From Oscarella lobularis (taxonomy: Eukaryota > Porifera > Homoscleromorpha > Homosclerophorida > Oscarellidae), in assembly GCF_947507565.1 (NCBI RefSeq), contig NC_089182.1, positions 1,116,001-1,180,000 on the forward strand: a stretch of 64,000 nucleotides of DNA, read 5' to 3'. Below are positions 21,084 to 32,554 of this stretch, piece after piece (position 1 is the first letter of the stretch; the number at the start of each line of letters is the position of its first letter). A program made the position numbers and the translations under genes. A model generated the notes under the pieces. That model made no database searches. It was given only the letters and a program-made list of their open reading frames with translations, and was not told where the DNA came from.

Positions 21084-24000
21084 ATGGAGAGAATCTTTTT
21101 TGTTTGCGCTTTTCTCCTACTTGTTTGGCTCATTCGGCCACTATCTCTTGCTATAGTGATTTTGTCAACTCTTCTGTGGTACGTTTGCAGTCGATCGAAT
21201 GAGAAAATCGAAGAGAAACCGGCCGGAAAGGCTCTCCAGCCCGTCAAGTACGACGTGAAGGACTTGGTGTGTGCGCACACAGCACAGATTAGTCAGGCCT
21301 CTTTTTAACGTACATTTTTGTCAGCTTTTTGCGAAGTTGACCGGTCAAAAACTTCTCTGGGCTTCTCGTCTTGTAGACACAGTGAGAGTCTGAGTGCAGA
21401 TCTACTTAATCTTATATGCTTTCTGTTGTCAGGCTTTTGGTCGCGCTGTTATGGTACCATTTGTCCTCAGGTAGAAGTTTTTGAGGAAGGTAGTCTGGGT
21501 GCCACACCCCTCGCTCGAGGAGCTTTTTCAGGTGGGTGCTCGAAATGAAGNNNNNNNNNNNNNNNNNNNNNNNNNNNNNNNNNNNNNNNNNNNNNNNNNN
21601 NNNNNNNNNNNNNNNNNNNNNNNNNNNNNNNNNNNNNNNNNNNNNNNNNNNNNNNNNNNNNNNNNNNNNNNNNNNNNNNNNNNNNNNNNNNNNNNNNNNN
21701 NNNNNNNNNNNNNNNNNNNNNNNNNNNNNNNNNNNNNNNNNNNNNNNNNNGGTCTTGATGCTTTCTAATGCTTTTTAGGCAGTCAAATTCAGCTGTGTTG
21801 ACGCGCTACAAACTGGTTGATCATCCGACTTACTATCCCATTGTTTTAAACCAGTCAAAGGAAGGATCATATAGAGTTAAAGACAGTGAAATCATCCCAG
21901 AAGGAGGGTGAGAAATGCAATATTTCGTTAGTACATACATGTATAATTGCAGAATTTCTATAGAACTGGCCAAGGCTTCAAGTTTTCTTCAATTGAAGAT
22001 TTTGCAAAAGCGTTCAGGTATGTAGCTAACATAGCAACGACTAAACCAAGAATGTCCCTTTGTCCTTCTACCGAAGATCTGGAAAAACGACGCCATCTGC
22101 CATAGCTGAGAAAATCATTAGCACTATTAAGACCAACAACACGTCAGATAGACCATTGAGAGCCTTTGTCCAAATTGACGAAGATGAAGTTAAAAGGGTG
22201 AATAACTTAGCTTTACGAATTAAAGTCAAGTGAGTTCTTCTCAAAGATGGCCGAGGCTTCTACAAAAAGATTTCGCGGCGGCGTTCCTCTGTCGATTTTT
22301 GACGGTGTTCCAGTGGCCTTCAAGGAAGAGTACAGCGTAGTAAGTTGATGAAAAGCTGCCGAGCGTATTTCAAGGATTCGCGTGGGCTAGGTTCCGTATT
22401 GTTTTCGAGCGGGAACTTCGTTTCTTGGCGAAACGCCGGTCGCCTGCGACGCGACGATTGTGAAGAAAATTCGGGAGCTGGGAGCAGTGATCATCGGCGT
22501 GACGAATATGCACGAATTGGGCATGGGCACGTTGGGATCAAACCCAAACAAGTACGCACCCAACGTATTTTCACTTAGCCTCCACTTTTTCTCGTACCTA
22601 AGCATAAAGCCGTCATAAACAGCGTTTTATTTGCAGTTACGGTGTCATGTGCTCTCCCCCTTTTTTTTTTTGAAGGCTTCACGGTACGCCGCGAAATCCT
22701 TACAACCTCGGATGTTACACAGGCGGGAGTTCGAGCGGCTCTGCGGCGGCTGTAGCGGCCGGTACGTATTCTTTATGCATAGCGGATTCTTCTGGCAAAT
22801 TATCTGCGCTACTAGGCTTGGTTCCTTTGGCGATGGGTAATGACGGGGGCGGATCTATACGCGTTCCGGCGAGTTTGTGCGGAGTCGTAGGTCTTAAAGG
22901 TGTGCGGTAATGGAGCTTTCCTGACGTTTTTACTCTAAGCTTCGTTGTGTTCTTGTTGGCAGCCACCTTTGGCCGCATCAGTGACAACGGTTGTTTTCAC
23001 CTTTGTAGTACCGTTGGCCACGCAGGTATTGCAGCATTTCAAGAAGAATTTTCTGTTAGGAAAAAGTTCTTTTTTTTGCAAGGTCCTATTGCAAGTTGCG
23101 TCAGAGATGCAGCCATCATATATGGTATAGACGGTCTCCAATGTTTTCATTTAATCCCAACTGGTTTTAATTTGAGATGCTATTGCTGGTCCGGATCCGG
23201 AATGTCCCGTTGGTACGGCATTTTATACAGTTGTCTCTGCTTTGAGAAGACTTTTTGGTGTAATCCAGGTTTGCGGCAGCCGCCCGTGGAGCTCTGCAGT
23301 TCTATTGGTCCATCTGAAGATTTGAGTGGATTGAAGATCGGTGTCTATTGGCAGCACTTCAAGGTAAAATCAATGCGTTAAAGTGTTGATTGGTTTTGGT
23401 GTTTTTCTGATGCGCACAAATGTCTGACCTGAAACTGGTGTGTTTGTAGGACGCTCGCGTGGATGTTGTTGATTGCTGCAATAACGGTGCGTTACAAATT
23501 TACAGGCGATCGAATGAATAGTTTAGTTAATATTGGCTGTGTAGCGGTGGAGCAGCTATCACGGATGGGAGCAGTAATCGTCTCAATTGAAATTCCTGAA
23601 ATGGAGGTTGCCATGGATTAATTAGAGACAGGAAAGTCTATAATAATCTGGTGTTTTGTGAAGGAGACGAGAATGGGCCATTTTGCTACACTTTTCGCCG
23701 AGATGGCTTCGTCCTTCTCCAAGGAGAAAAAAGAGAAAGGACATCTATTAGTTTGTCTCGTTCAGTTCTTGATTTAGTCCTCTAATTCTTGGCTTTTTAT
23801 TGAAGAATCCCGATACGAGAATGGGTATGACATTGGCTGGCTGCTTTACCGCCGAAGAGTATTTCAAGGCTCAGCAGCAGAGAACGCGCACCATTGGATT
23901 TCTAAAAGACATATTCCGTGATGTCGATTGCATTTTCACTCCCGGTAACTAAGCAAACCAAATACGTCTATGACTATGGATAGTTAATTAAACTCTAATT

Positions 24001-24348
24001 CCAAAATTTCTTTTTTTCTAGCGACCGGAATTACTGCACCTGAGATTGCGACCAATGCAGAATCACATGGTGAAAGCGATGCGACATTGACAGGACGTCT
24101 TTCCAGGTAAGAATTTGAGGTTTGGCTCATACGATGCAATTTTACTGTCTAGATTTTCTGCTTTGGGAAATTATGCTGGCGTTCCTGCCATAACTGTTCC
24201 CGTGGGGTACGACTCCCAGGGGCTTCCTATTGGATTGCAAATCATGGGTAAGTGGTGGGAAGAAAAGTTGCTTTTTCATGTCGCATATGCGGTTGAAAGC
24301 AAAGTGTCTAAAACGCGGCCTGCTATACACTACAGTTTTCTCTCGTAA
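21084..24348 (+). CDS. plant-type fatty acid amide hydrolase, copy 1 (possibly disabled)
   Basis: ATG 21084 begins a membrane anchor ([20 protein letters not shown]). The amidase-signature enzyme follows over about 16 small exons and is closer to plant FAAH than to vertebrate FAAH1: [12 protein letters not shown] (catalytic Lys), [32 protein letters not shown] (cis-Ser), [20 protein letters not shown] (nucleophile Ser), and [19 protein letters not shown] near the end. The enzyme cleaves N-acylethanolamines or other amides at membranes. After EEYSV the reading frame, compared with copy 2, has one extra base and in-frame TGA codons at about 22345, and the following donor reads gc rather than gt, so this copy may be inactive or spliced differently. 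The 200-base gap lies in an intron region. Confidence 0.75.
21551..21750. other. assembly gap (200 N)
   Basis: A run of 200 undetermined bases inside FAAH copy 1. By comparison with copy 2 it falls in the intron between the PFVLR exon and the [11 protein letters not shown] exon; the true length is unknown. Confidence 0.99.
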
Positions 24349-24607
24349 AGAGATTTTTTTGTCGTCATGTTGAGTTCTTAGTGCTATCACGCGCTGTATG
24401 GTCATCCGTCAATCAACTGCCTGTCGCACGACGATTTGGGTGCAAAGATACGATTCAGCACCTAGCGGTGCACCCGGGAAACACAGCAAACACATGACGT
24501 GACGGTGTGGACTAATAATACTCTCTTAGTCATAAAACTCGTTTCACATGCGACAATGACATGCCATCTATGCACCATATGCGCTAATGCACGAGTGTCA
24601 TTAGTTT
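24349..24607. other. 3' flank of FAAH copy 1
   Basis: Contains a stretch (around 24440-24500, ttcagcacctagcggtgcac) that recurs downstream of FAAH copy 2 at about 27870 and of the FAAH remnant at about 33560, showing that the duplicated unit extended past the stop codon. No gene seen. Confidence 0.6.
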
Positions 24608-24768
24608 GTACGAGATCGCCTTTGTTCTTTGGCCGGTTTTTGTGTATCTTTACACTGATCTTTTGGCGAGGAATGCTCACCAAGAAGGTAGGTTGACTTG
24701 GTTAGTATTTTCTTTTTTTCAGAGGTTGACTTTGCTTTGTTATTAGCTGTTCGCTTCTTTTTACCAAA
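24608..24768 (+). pseudogene. stray TAF5 fragment (exon-intron-exon)
   Basis: This stretch is nearly identical to TAF5 12092-12262: the exon for [15 protein letters not shown], its short intron with the same gtaggttgact start, and the beginning of the next exon (ttcgcttctttttaccaaat). The intron is kept, so this is a DNA-level copy and not a retrocopy. It cannot encode TAF5 alone. It ends about 40 bases before the FAAH copy 2 start codon and so forms part of that gene's 5' flank. Confidence 0.88.
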
Positions 24769-24806
24769 TTTCGATTTGATTAGCTTCAAGTGCGCTAAGG
24801 GCGAGA

Positions 24807-27742
24807 ATGTCAAGAATCTTTTTTGTTTGCGCTTTTCTCCTACTTGTTTGGCTCCTTCGGCCGCTACCTCTTGCCATAGTGGTTTTTTCAACTCTTCTGT
24901 GGTACGTTCGAGGTCGATCGAATGAGAAAATGGAAGAGAAACCGGTCGGAAAGGCTCTCCAACCCGTCAAGTATGACATGAAGGACTTGGTGTGTTCCTA
25001 CAGCGCAGACTAAGCTTTTTTAACGTCGTATTGTCGACAGGTACTTGCGAAGTTGACCGGTCAAAAACTTCTCTGGGCTTCTCGTCTTGTAGACACAGTG
25101 AGCGTCTGAGTGCAGATCTACTTAATCTTATATGCTTTTCGTTGTCATCAGGCTATTGGTCGCGCTGTTATGGTACCACTAGCCCTGAGGTATGTGATAG
25201 TTTTGAGAGCGGGAGGGGCTGACATACCACCAAAGCTTGCCTTTGTCTTCATCCTTTCTAATGCTTTGTAGGCAGTCGAATTCAGCTGTGTTGACACGCT
25301 ACAAACTGGTTGATCATCCGACTTACTATCCCATTGTTCTAAACCAGTCAAAGGAAGCATCATATAGAGTCAAAGACAGTGAAACCATTCCGGAAGGAGG
25401 GTGAGAAATGCAATTTCATTTGTACATATAATTACAGAATTTTATAGAACTGGCCAAGGCTTCAATTTTGCTTCGATTGAAGATTTTGCAAAAGCGTTTA
25501 GGTATGTTGATATGGCAACATTGGAACAAACCAAAGAATCCTTCTTTGTCGGTTCTACCAAAGATCTGGAAAAACGACGCCGTCTGCCGTCGCTGAGAAA
25601 ATCATTAGCACTATTAAGACCAACAACGCGTCAGATAGACCCTTGAGAGCCTTTGTTCAAATCGACGAAGATGAAATTAAAAGAGTGAATAGCTTAGATT
25701 CACAAATTAAAGTCGAGCAAGTTCTTCTCAAAGATGGCCGAGGCTTCTACAAGAAGATTTCGCGACGGTGTTCCGCTCTCCATTTTTGACGGTGTTCCAG
25801 TGGGCTTCAAGGAAGAGTACAGCGTGGTAAGTAGCACGAAGCTGCCCAGTGTGTATTTCGAAGATTCGTCGCGTGGGCTAGATTCCGTATCATTTCCGAG
25901 CGGGAACTTCGTTTCTTGGCGAAACGCCGGTCACCTCCGACGCGACGATTGTGAGGAAAATTCGGGAGCTGGGAGCAGTGATCATCGGCATGACGAATAT
26001 GCACGAATTGGGCATGGGCACGACGGGATCAAACCCAAACAAGTACGCACCTAAAAACATATTTTGAGATGATGTTATGTGCTCCTTTTTTCTCTGAAGG
26101 CTTCACGGTACGCCACGAAATCCTTACAACCTCGGATGTTACACTGGTGGCAGCTCAAGTGGCTCTGCGGCGGCTGTAGCGTCCGGTACGTATTCTTTAC
26201 GCACAGCAGATTCTTCTGTTAAACTTGTCTTCACTAGGCTTGGTTCCTCTGGCGATGGGTAACGACGGTGGCGGATCTATACGCACTCCGGCGAGTTTAT
26301 GCGGAGTCGTCGGTCTTAAAGGTGCGTCATAATGGAGCTTTTTCTGACGTTTTTACTCTACGCTTCTTTGTCTTTTGTTGGCAGCCACGTTTGGTCGCAT
26401 CAGTGACAGCGGTTGCTTTCACCTTTGTAGTACCGTTGCCCACGCAGGTATTGCAGCATTTGAAGAATTTTCTGTTAAGAAAAAGTTCTTTTTTTGCAAG
26501 GTCCTATTGCAAGTTGCGTCAGAGATGCAGCCATCATATACGGTATAGACGGTCTCCAATTTTTTTCATTTAATTAATCCTAACTGGTTTTAATTTGAGA
26601 TGCCATTGCTGGTCCGGATCCAGAATGTCCTGTTGGTGAGGCTTTTTATGCAGTCGTCTCTGCTTTGAGAAGACTCGTTGTTCTTTCGGTTGAATCCAGG
26701 TTTGCAGCAGCCGCCCGTGGAGCTCTGCAGTTCTATTGGTCCATCTGAAGATTTGAGCGGATTGAGGATCGGAGTCTATTGGCAACACTTCAAGGTGAAA
26801 TCAATGCGATAAAAGTGTTGGCTTTCTGCTGTTTTTCTGATGTGCGCGACTGTTGTAGGACGCTCACGTGGATGTCGTCGATTGCTGCAATAACGGTGCA
26901 TTACAATTTACAGGGGATTGAGTGAATAGTCTAATTAATATTGGCTGTGTAGCGGTGGAACAGTTGTCACGAATGGGAGCAGTGATTGTCTCAATTGAAA
27001 TTCCTGAAATGGAGGTTGCCACGGTTTAATTAGAGACGAGAAAGTCTATGATAATCCGATGTTTTGTGAAGGAGACGAGACTGGGTCATTTTGCTTCAAT
27101 TCTCTCCGAGATGGCTTCATTCTTTTCCAAGGACAAAAAAGAGAAAGGACATCTATTGGTTTGTCTCGTTCAGTTCTTGATTTAATCCACTTATTCTCGG
27201 CTTTTTTTATTGAAGAATCCCGAAACGAGACTATCCATGACAATGGCTGGTGGCTTTACCGCTGAAGAGTATTTCAAGGCTCAGCAGCAGAGAACGCGCA
27301 CTATTGGATTCCTAAAAGACATATTCCGTGATGTCGATTGCATTATCACTCCTAGTAACCAAATACGTCTATGGCTAGTTAATTAAACTCTAATTCCAAG
27401 ATTTCTCTTTTGTAGCGAACGGGATTACTGCACCTGAAATTATGACCGATGCAGAATCGCATGGTGAAAGCGATGCAACGTTGACAGGACGTCTTTGCAG
27501 GCAAGAATTTGAGGTTGGCTCGTCTGATGCCATTTTTACTGTCTAGGTTTGCTGCGTTGGGAAATTATGCTGGCGTTCCTGCTATTTCTGTTCCCGTGGG
27601 GTACGACTCCCGTGGGCTTCCTATTGGATTGCAAATCATGGGTAAATGGTGGGAAGAAAGGCTGCTTTTTTACGTCGCATATGCGGTTGAAAGCAAAGTG
27701 TCTAAGAGGCAGCCTGCTGTACACTACAGTTTTCTCTCGTAA
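24807..27742 (+). CDS. plant-type fatty acid amide hydrolase, copy 2 (intact)
   Basis: Starts at ATG 24807 with the membrane anchor [20 protein letters not shown], ends at TAA 27740-27742. Reading through about 16 exons keeps frame throughout: [57 protein letters not shown] (catalytic Lys), [42 protein letters not shown] (cis-Ser), [20 protein letters not shown] (nucleophile), [42 protein letters not shown] and [18 protein letters not shown]. These are the landmarks of plant FAAH, including the MHELGMGT block absent from vertebrate FAAH1. One late intron begins gc (CAG|gcaagaat) where copy 1 has gt. Expected to hydrolyse N-acylethanolamine-type lipids at a membrane. Confidence 0.88.
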
Positions 27743-28235
27743 AGAGATCTTCTTTTGTCATGTGCACGTGTTGTACTCTATTGTCTTTATCCGGGTTATC
27801 GTTCACTGAACTGTCGCTGCTGTCTCCAATCGCACGACGATGTCGTTATCGACGGTAATAGTCTATTCAGCACCGAGTGGTGCACCCAGGAAACCTAATC
27901 GGCCTTGGATCGAGGAGCACAGAGCAAACACTTGACGTGACGATCCAGCGTCGTCTCGTCAGATTGCAACGCGTCGAAATCGCTCGTACGGCGAAGGTAG
28001 GAATGAAAATGCAGCTAGTTACCAAGGCCACTCGATCGACATAATGCCGAAGGTTGCACCCATCACATTCAACTAATCCGAAAACGCACACTTAGGACAA
28101 AGAGGGTCCAATGACAGATCACGGAACAAACATTGCAAAGCAACACACCTACTATTAGTCGTGAAATTCGGTTCCGCACAAAAAAAGACTACGCCATGCA
28201 CACACAGTCACAGTTTAGCTACGCTCCCTTTTTTG
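27743..28235. other. intergenic between FAAH copy 2 and short-chain collagen A
   Basis: Convergent 3' flanks. Portions match the flank between the FAAH remnant and collagen C (about 33540-33600 and 34500-34690), so it belongs to the duplicated block. No additional gene seen. Confidence 0.55.
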
Positions 28236-29304
28236 CTATATTGTGCAGACGGCACAACTAAGATCTGCATTGTTGATGTAAGGACCGCACTTGAGGTGAC
28301 CGCCACACCGTCCATCTACAAAATAGAGTAGAGCGCCGTTTTTATTTTCCCGTGTTCCTGGCACAGACTCAGCATCTTTATCCACGCAAAGGAAATCACG
28401 CGAGTGTGGATGGTTATAATATCCTGTCATCAGATATCCGTCATATTCTTTTCTCCAGCCAGATGGACAGACATTTCTAGCAGGAATGTGAAGTATTGTG
28501 TTCTTTCGTTTCACGCGGCAAACCACGCACGGCACGTCGTCCTCTGGGTACGCTCTTGGAGAAAAGGGATTCCATTTCTGCGTCTCATACTCTGCATTGT
28601 ACATGTAAGCAACGCTTTGTGTTCCAGTGAAATACTTGTTGTATATAGGCTCGTCAGGCAAACACTGCATATTCGTTCCGCCTCCTGGGTGATCATAGCG
28701 CTCTCCACCAGCTCTTCCGCTATACACAAACTCAGCTCCATCGCTGCACGACGTTCTACCCCAACGCGTATAGGTCACAGAGAGAGCATCCAAAAGAGAA
28801 GAATCTACATATAACATTGCTATATGTTGTGCGTTTCAGCCGAGGTCAGGGACCAAACCTGCTTTTCCAGTGTCTCCTTTTTCACCCTTTATTCCTTGTA
28901 ATCCCAAATCTCCTTTAGTTCCTGGCGGTCCTTGAGGGCCAGAAATACCCTGGGATCCCTTTGCTCCTTTAAATCCATCGCGCCCGTCTTTTCCGGGTGG
29001 TCCTGTTATAATAGTATTCCTGGTTAGTACTAAGTACTCTTATTACATGATATGCTACCTTCAACTCCATCTCTTCCATCACGCCCAATATATCCGTCAC
29101 TGGACAAAATTTCAACCTGCGTATAGAGAATCTAAACATGGAAATAAAATCAGCAGTAACGGAGGTTACTTTTGCGTTAAGGGCTGTGACGGTATCTCTA
29201 AGAGACTGCACGTTGTCGTCGGTAGTCGTTTCGGGCCTTTCGGCGGACACTATAGCTGCACACAAACAAAGGCAGATCGCTGTGATAGAAGCGTCAATCT
29301 TCAT
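28236..29304 (-). CDS. short-chain collagen C4-like protein A
   Basis: Four exons. ATG 29304 starts a signal peptide (MKIDASITAICLCLCAAIVS) and a short helical leader ([15 protein letters not shown]). A 53-nt intron follows, then [20 protein letters not shown], a Gly-X-Y exon (for example [20 protein letters not shown]), and a 190-residue C-terminal domain starting [17 protein letters not shown] and ending LSCAVCTI, stop 28236-28238. That domain, with [44 protein letters not shown] and [14 protein letters not shown], is the conserved Cys-rich end of sponge and cnidarian short-chain collagens (related to the collagen IV NC1 idea). Expected to be a secreted trimer of the spongin or basement type. 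Start chosen by signal peptide; fully open. Confidence 0.9.
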
Positions 29305-30081
29305 TCTGCGTTGTGACTATATACTAGTAGTATCTTGAACGAATGTACTGAACTGCGATCGAGTCTTCTCTTATATAGGCAACTGTAAGTACGGAACGAG
29401 GAATTTCCGTGATTTATGGTAGCAAGGGTGTTTTCGTTGCGCGGTCTTTTGTTAGTTGAAGAGCCAGAGAGAACACGGATGTACGTCTTAGGATTGATTA
29501 CAGTTGAAATAGAGTTAATAAATAAGTAAACGTGGGCCGTTTACCGTGAGTTGATAGCTCGTCGATTTGTCGTTTCCTCGTCCGTACGCAAGTATGACTA
29601 CATCCTATTGAGATTGGACTGGGATGAATCTATATATTTCTCTGCGTCCTAAAATACGGTTGCTTGCCCTCAGTCGGAAATTTTGTATCATGCACTGCAA
29701 GACTGAAAGTAAGCTTAGAAATTATGCAAGAGATGAAATTAAATCAAAGGGCTTATGATTGTGAGATCTACACAGATCTACACTACCCCTTGAAGGGAAG
29801 GGCTTGTGATTATCCGGGCTATATGCACATTCTTTCGTTTCTGTACTGCTTCTAACCCTGCTTCTAACCGCTTCTAACCGAAGTGCACCGTCCAGGCGTC
29901 TTACACAAGTCAGTAATGTGGCCAAGTAAGGTCTGCAGCGATTTCCTTAGACCTACCGAAATCAAGCGCGCATGTAGATGACAGTTTGATCCCTTAAAAT
30001 TCGTACATAGATGAATTAGAATGTAGTTAAATGATGAACTGAACAAAAGTACGCATAGAGAGCGGTCTAAGCTCCCTGTTC
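29305..30081. other. intergenic between short-chain collagens A and B
   Basis: Upstream of A (ends at its TATA-like ttatatagg near 29375) and downstream of B. Nearly the same sequence lies between C and D (35763-36548), so it is part of the duplicated unit. The palindromic and AT-rich stretches hold no coding exon. Confidence 0.6.
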
Positions 30082-31144
30082 TTATATTGTGCACACGGCA
30101 CAAGTAAGTTCTGCATTGTGGATGTAAGGACCGCACTTTAGGTGACCGTGACACTGTCCATCGACGAAGTAGAGTGAAGCGCCGTTGTTATTGCTCCGTG
30201 TTCCTGGTACGGACTCAGCGTCTTTGTCCACGCAAAGGAAATCAAGCGAGTGTTTATGACTATGTCTTTCGGTCATCAGATATCCGTCGTATTCTTTTCT
30301 CCAACCAGACGGACAGACGTTTCTGGCTGGAATGCGAAGTATTGTGCTCTTTCGTTTCACGCGACAAACCGCGCACGGCACGTCGTCGTCTAGATGCGCT
30401 CTTGGGCTAAAGGGATTCCATTGATGCAGCTCATACTCTGCATTGTACATGTAAGCAACGTCCTGACTTCCGGTGTAGAATTTGTTGTATATAGGCTGGT
30501 CAGGCAAGCATAGCATATTTGTTCCACCTCCTGGATGATTCCAAAGCTCTCCACCAGCTCTTCCATTATACACAAGATCAGCTCCATCGCTGCACGACGT
30601 TCTACCCCAGCGCGTATAGGTCACAGAGAGAGCATCCAAAAGAGAAGAATCTATATATCACATTGCTATTGCTGTGCGTTTCAGCCGAGGTCAAGGACCA
30701 AACCTGCTTTCCCAGTGTCTCCCTTTTCACCCTTTATTCCTTGTAATCCCAAATCTCCTTTAGTTCCTTGCAGTCCTTGAGAACCAGGAATACCCTGGGA
30801 ACCCTTTGCTCCTTTAAATCCATCGCGCCCGTCTTTTCCGGGTGGTCCTTTTATAATAGTATGCCTGGTTAGTACTAAGTACTCTTATTACACTGTACAT
30901 GATATGCTATACCTTCAACTCCATCTCTTCCATCACGTCCAATATATCCGTCACTGGACAAAATGTCAACCTGCGTATAGAGAAATTCAGAATCTAAGCA
31001 TGGAAATATATCAGCAGTAACAGAGGTTACTTTTGCGATGAGGGCTGTGACGGTGTCTCTAAGAGACTGCGCGTTGTCGTCGTTGATCGTGGCGGCGGAT
31101 ACTAACGCTGCACACAAACAAAGGCAGCTCGCTGTGATCTTCAT
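30082..31144 (-). CDS. short-chain collagen C4-like protein B
   Basis: Same four-exon plan as A. ATG 31144 ([17 protein letters not shown]), coiled leader [35 protein letters not shown], a Gly-X-Y exon and the C-terminal Cys domain ([44 protein letters not shown]) to TAA 30082-30084. An upstream in-frame TTG is not taken as the start. The 5' half is close to A while its 3' flank is closer to D, suggesting conversion or crossover between paralogues. Looks intact. Confidence 0.9.
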
Positions 31145-31775
31145 TCTGTGAACCAATGCACTGAAACTGTTATCGAGTCCTCTAATATATAGGCAACTGT
31201 AAGTACCGGAATGACGAAAACCCGTAATTTATGGCAAGAAACGGATTGTCGTTGCGTGCTCTCGCCAGACACATCTTCTCATAACTATTCAAGAGAGAAG
31301 ACGTACAGATGTAGGTAAGTAACGGAATGACGAGGATCCGGAATTTACGGCATGAACGGAACACGGTTCACGATACAGTACAAGGCAATTAAATACCGTG
31401 CTCGTGTTGACGTTGAATTTGTACAGTCGATGGGACGCGGTTCCAGAGGTGAGAAAATAGGACGGGGCGTGGACGCATGGCATGCACGCTGGGGTGCGCG
31501 ATTTATTACAAGTCTCGTTAATAATATTAATGATTGGTTCGTGCAAGGCCCATTGGATAGATAGCGATTGTCTATGGTCTATTTAGTATTAGCTGAGGGG
31601 GGAGACTAGCGCGAAGTAGTTGAAGTGTCTCCCGAGATATAAATATTCAGAAGTTCGCTAGGGCTTTGCGCATCTCTTTACGTTCTCTGTCTGTGCCGAT
31701 AAGAGAAAGAACTTTGAACCCGCGGCCGCGCGACTCCGCCTTTGGAACTTATTAGGATGCAGAGAGTTTGTTTTC
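31145..31775. other. upstream flank of short-chain collagen B
   Basis: Holds a TATA-like tatatagg near 31185 and AT-rich promoter-like sequence for gene B. The ORF at 31352-31564 has no family signal. Nothing else seen. Confidence 0.45.
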
Positions 31776-32264
31776 GTGGGGGGCGCTAACGTTTTTTTTC
31801 CTTCTCTCCCATCTTCCAGATCCCGGCGACGCGTTATCTCCCATGTCCCTGTCCCTATTCGGCGGCGGTCGCGACCAAGAGAAGTATCGCCAACTTTATT
31901 AAAATTCTTCAACTGCATGGTACGGAACACGGGGAAAAAATTCTACCTGTTCCGTCCCCCTCCCGCGTTTCCCCCCAGTACCCGCCCTGTTCGAAGGAGC
32001 TAGCGCATGCACGCTGTCGCGAGCTCGGAGCTCTCCAATTCGCCCCAGCAATCGGGCACGCCGGACGTGGCCGTCCACGCGAAATTGACCGCCGAGCAGA
32101 TCGTCGTCACGCAGGAACGGTCCTCTCGACGACGACGCTCTCTTTCAAGAATGCAAAACGGGAAGGGGTGGGCGGGGACCTCACCTTGACGAGACTAATC
32201 GAATAATATTTGTCCAGCTGCTTCGGAAACAGACGCAGGAGAAGTACGAACGCGAGCTGACGAG
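31776..32264 (+). other. GC-rich, coding-like gene fragment of unknown identity
   Basis: Composition changes sharply to GC-rich and C/G-ending codons. Plus-strand pieces such as MSLSLFGGGRDQEKYRQLY (about 31841), VAVHAKLTAEQIVVTQ (about 32065) and LLRKQTQEKYERELTSRAEG (about 32220) look like exons with plausible splice borders, but I cannot name the protein and find no complete gene. The stretch stops exactly at a 22-base sequence that recurs inverted at 33669. Probably a fragment of a host gene moved here. Confidence 0.3.
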
Positions 32265-32286
32265 CCGTGCTGAGGGTGTTCGGGGA
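32265..32286 (-). repeat. 22-base inverted repeat, left copy
   Basis: ccgtgctgagggtgttcggg plus ga is the exact reverse complement of 33669-33690. The right copy is the terminal motif of a MITE-like element; this left copy stands alone. Together the two bracket the FAAH remnant. Confidence 0.85.
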
Positions 32287-32554
32287 TATCTAATTGAAGT
32301 CTGAAAGTAAGCCGAGAACTTACGCAAGAGAAAGAAAATTAAATCAAAAGGCTTCATTGTTGTGGCCCATTGTTGTGCAGATCTACCTGAAAGTTGCTAT
32401 TCGGGCTGACTGGCAGCTTCATTGCTTCTAGCCGAAGTGCTCCGTCCAGGCGTCTAAGCCGGCCAGCCCCTGTCAGGAATGTGGCCAAGCAGTGATTCCC
32501 TACCGAAATCGGCAACACCACGTAGGTCTGATGCGCGCGAATGCGCGCGAATGT

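Noticed and set aside
24608-24768. A second working TAF5 gene
   Set aside because: Only two partial exons with their intron are present; LisH and WD40 parts are missing.
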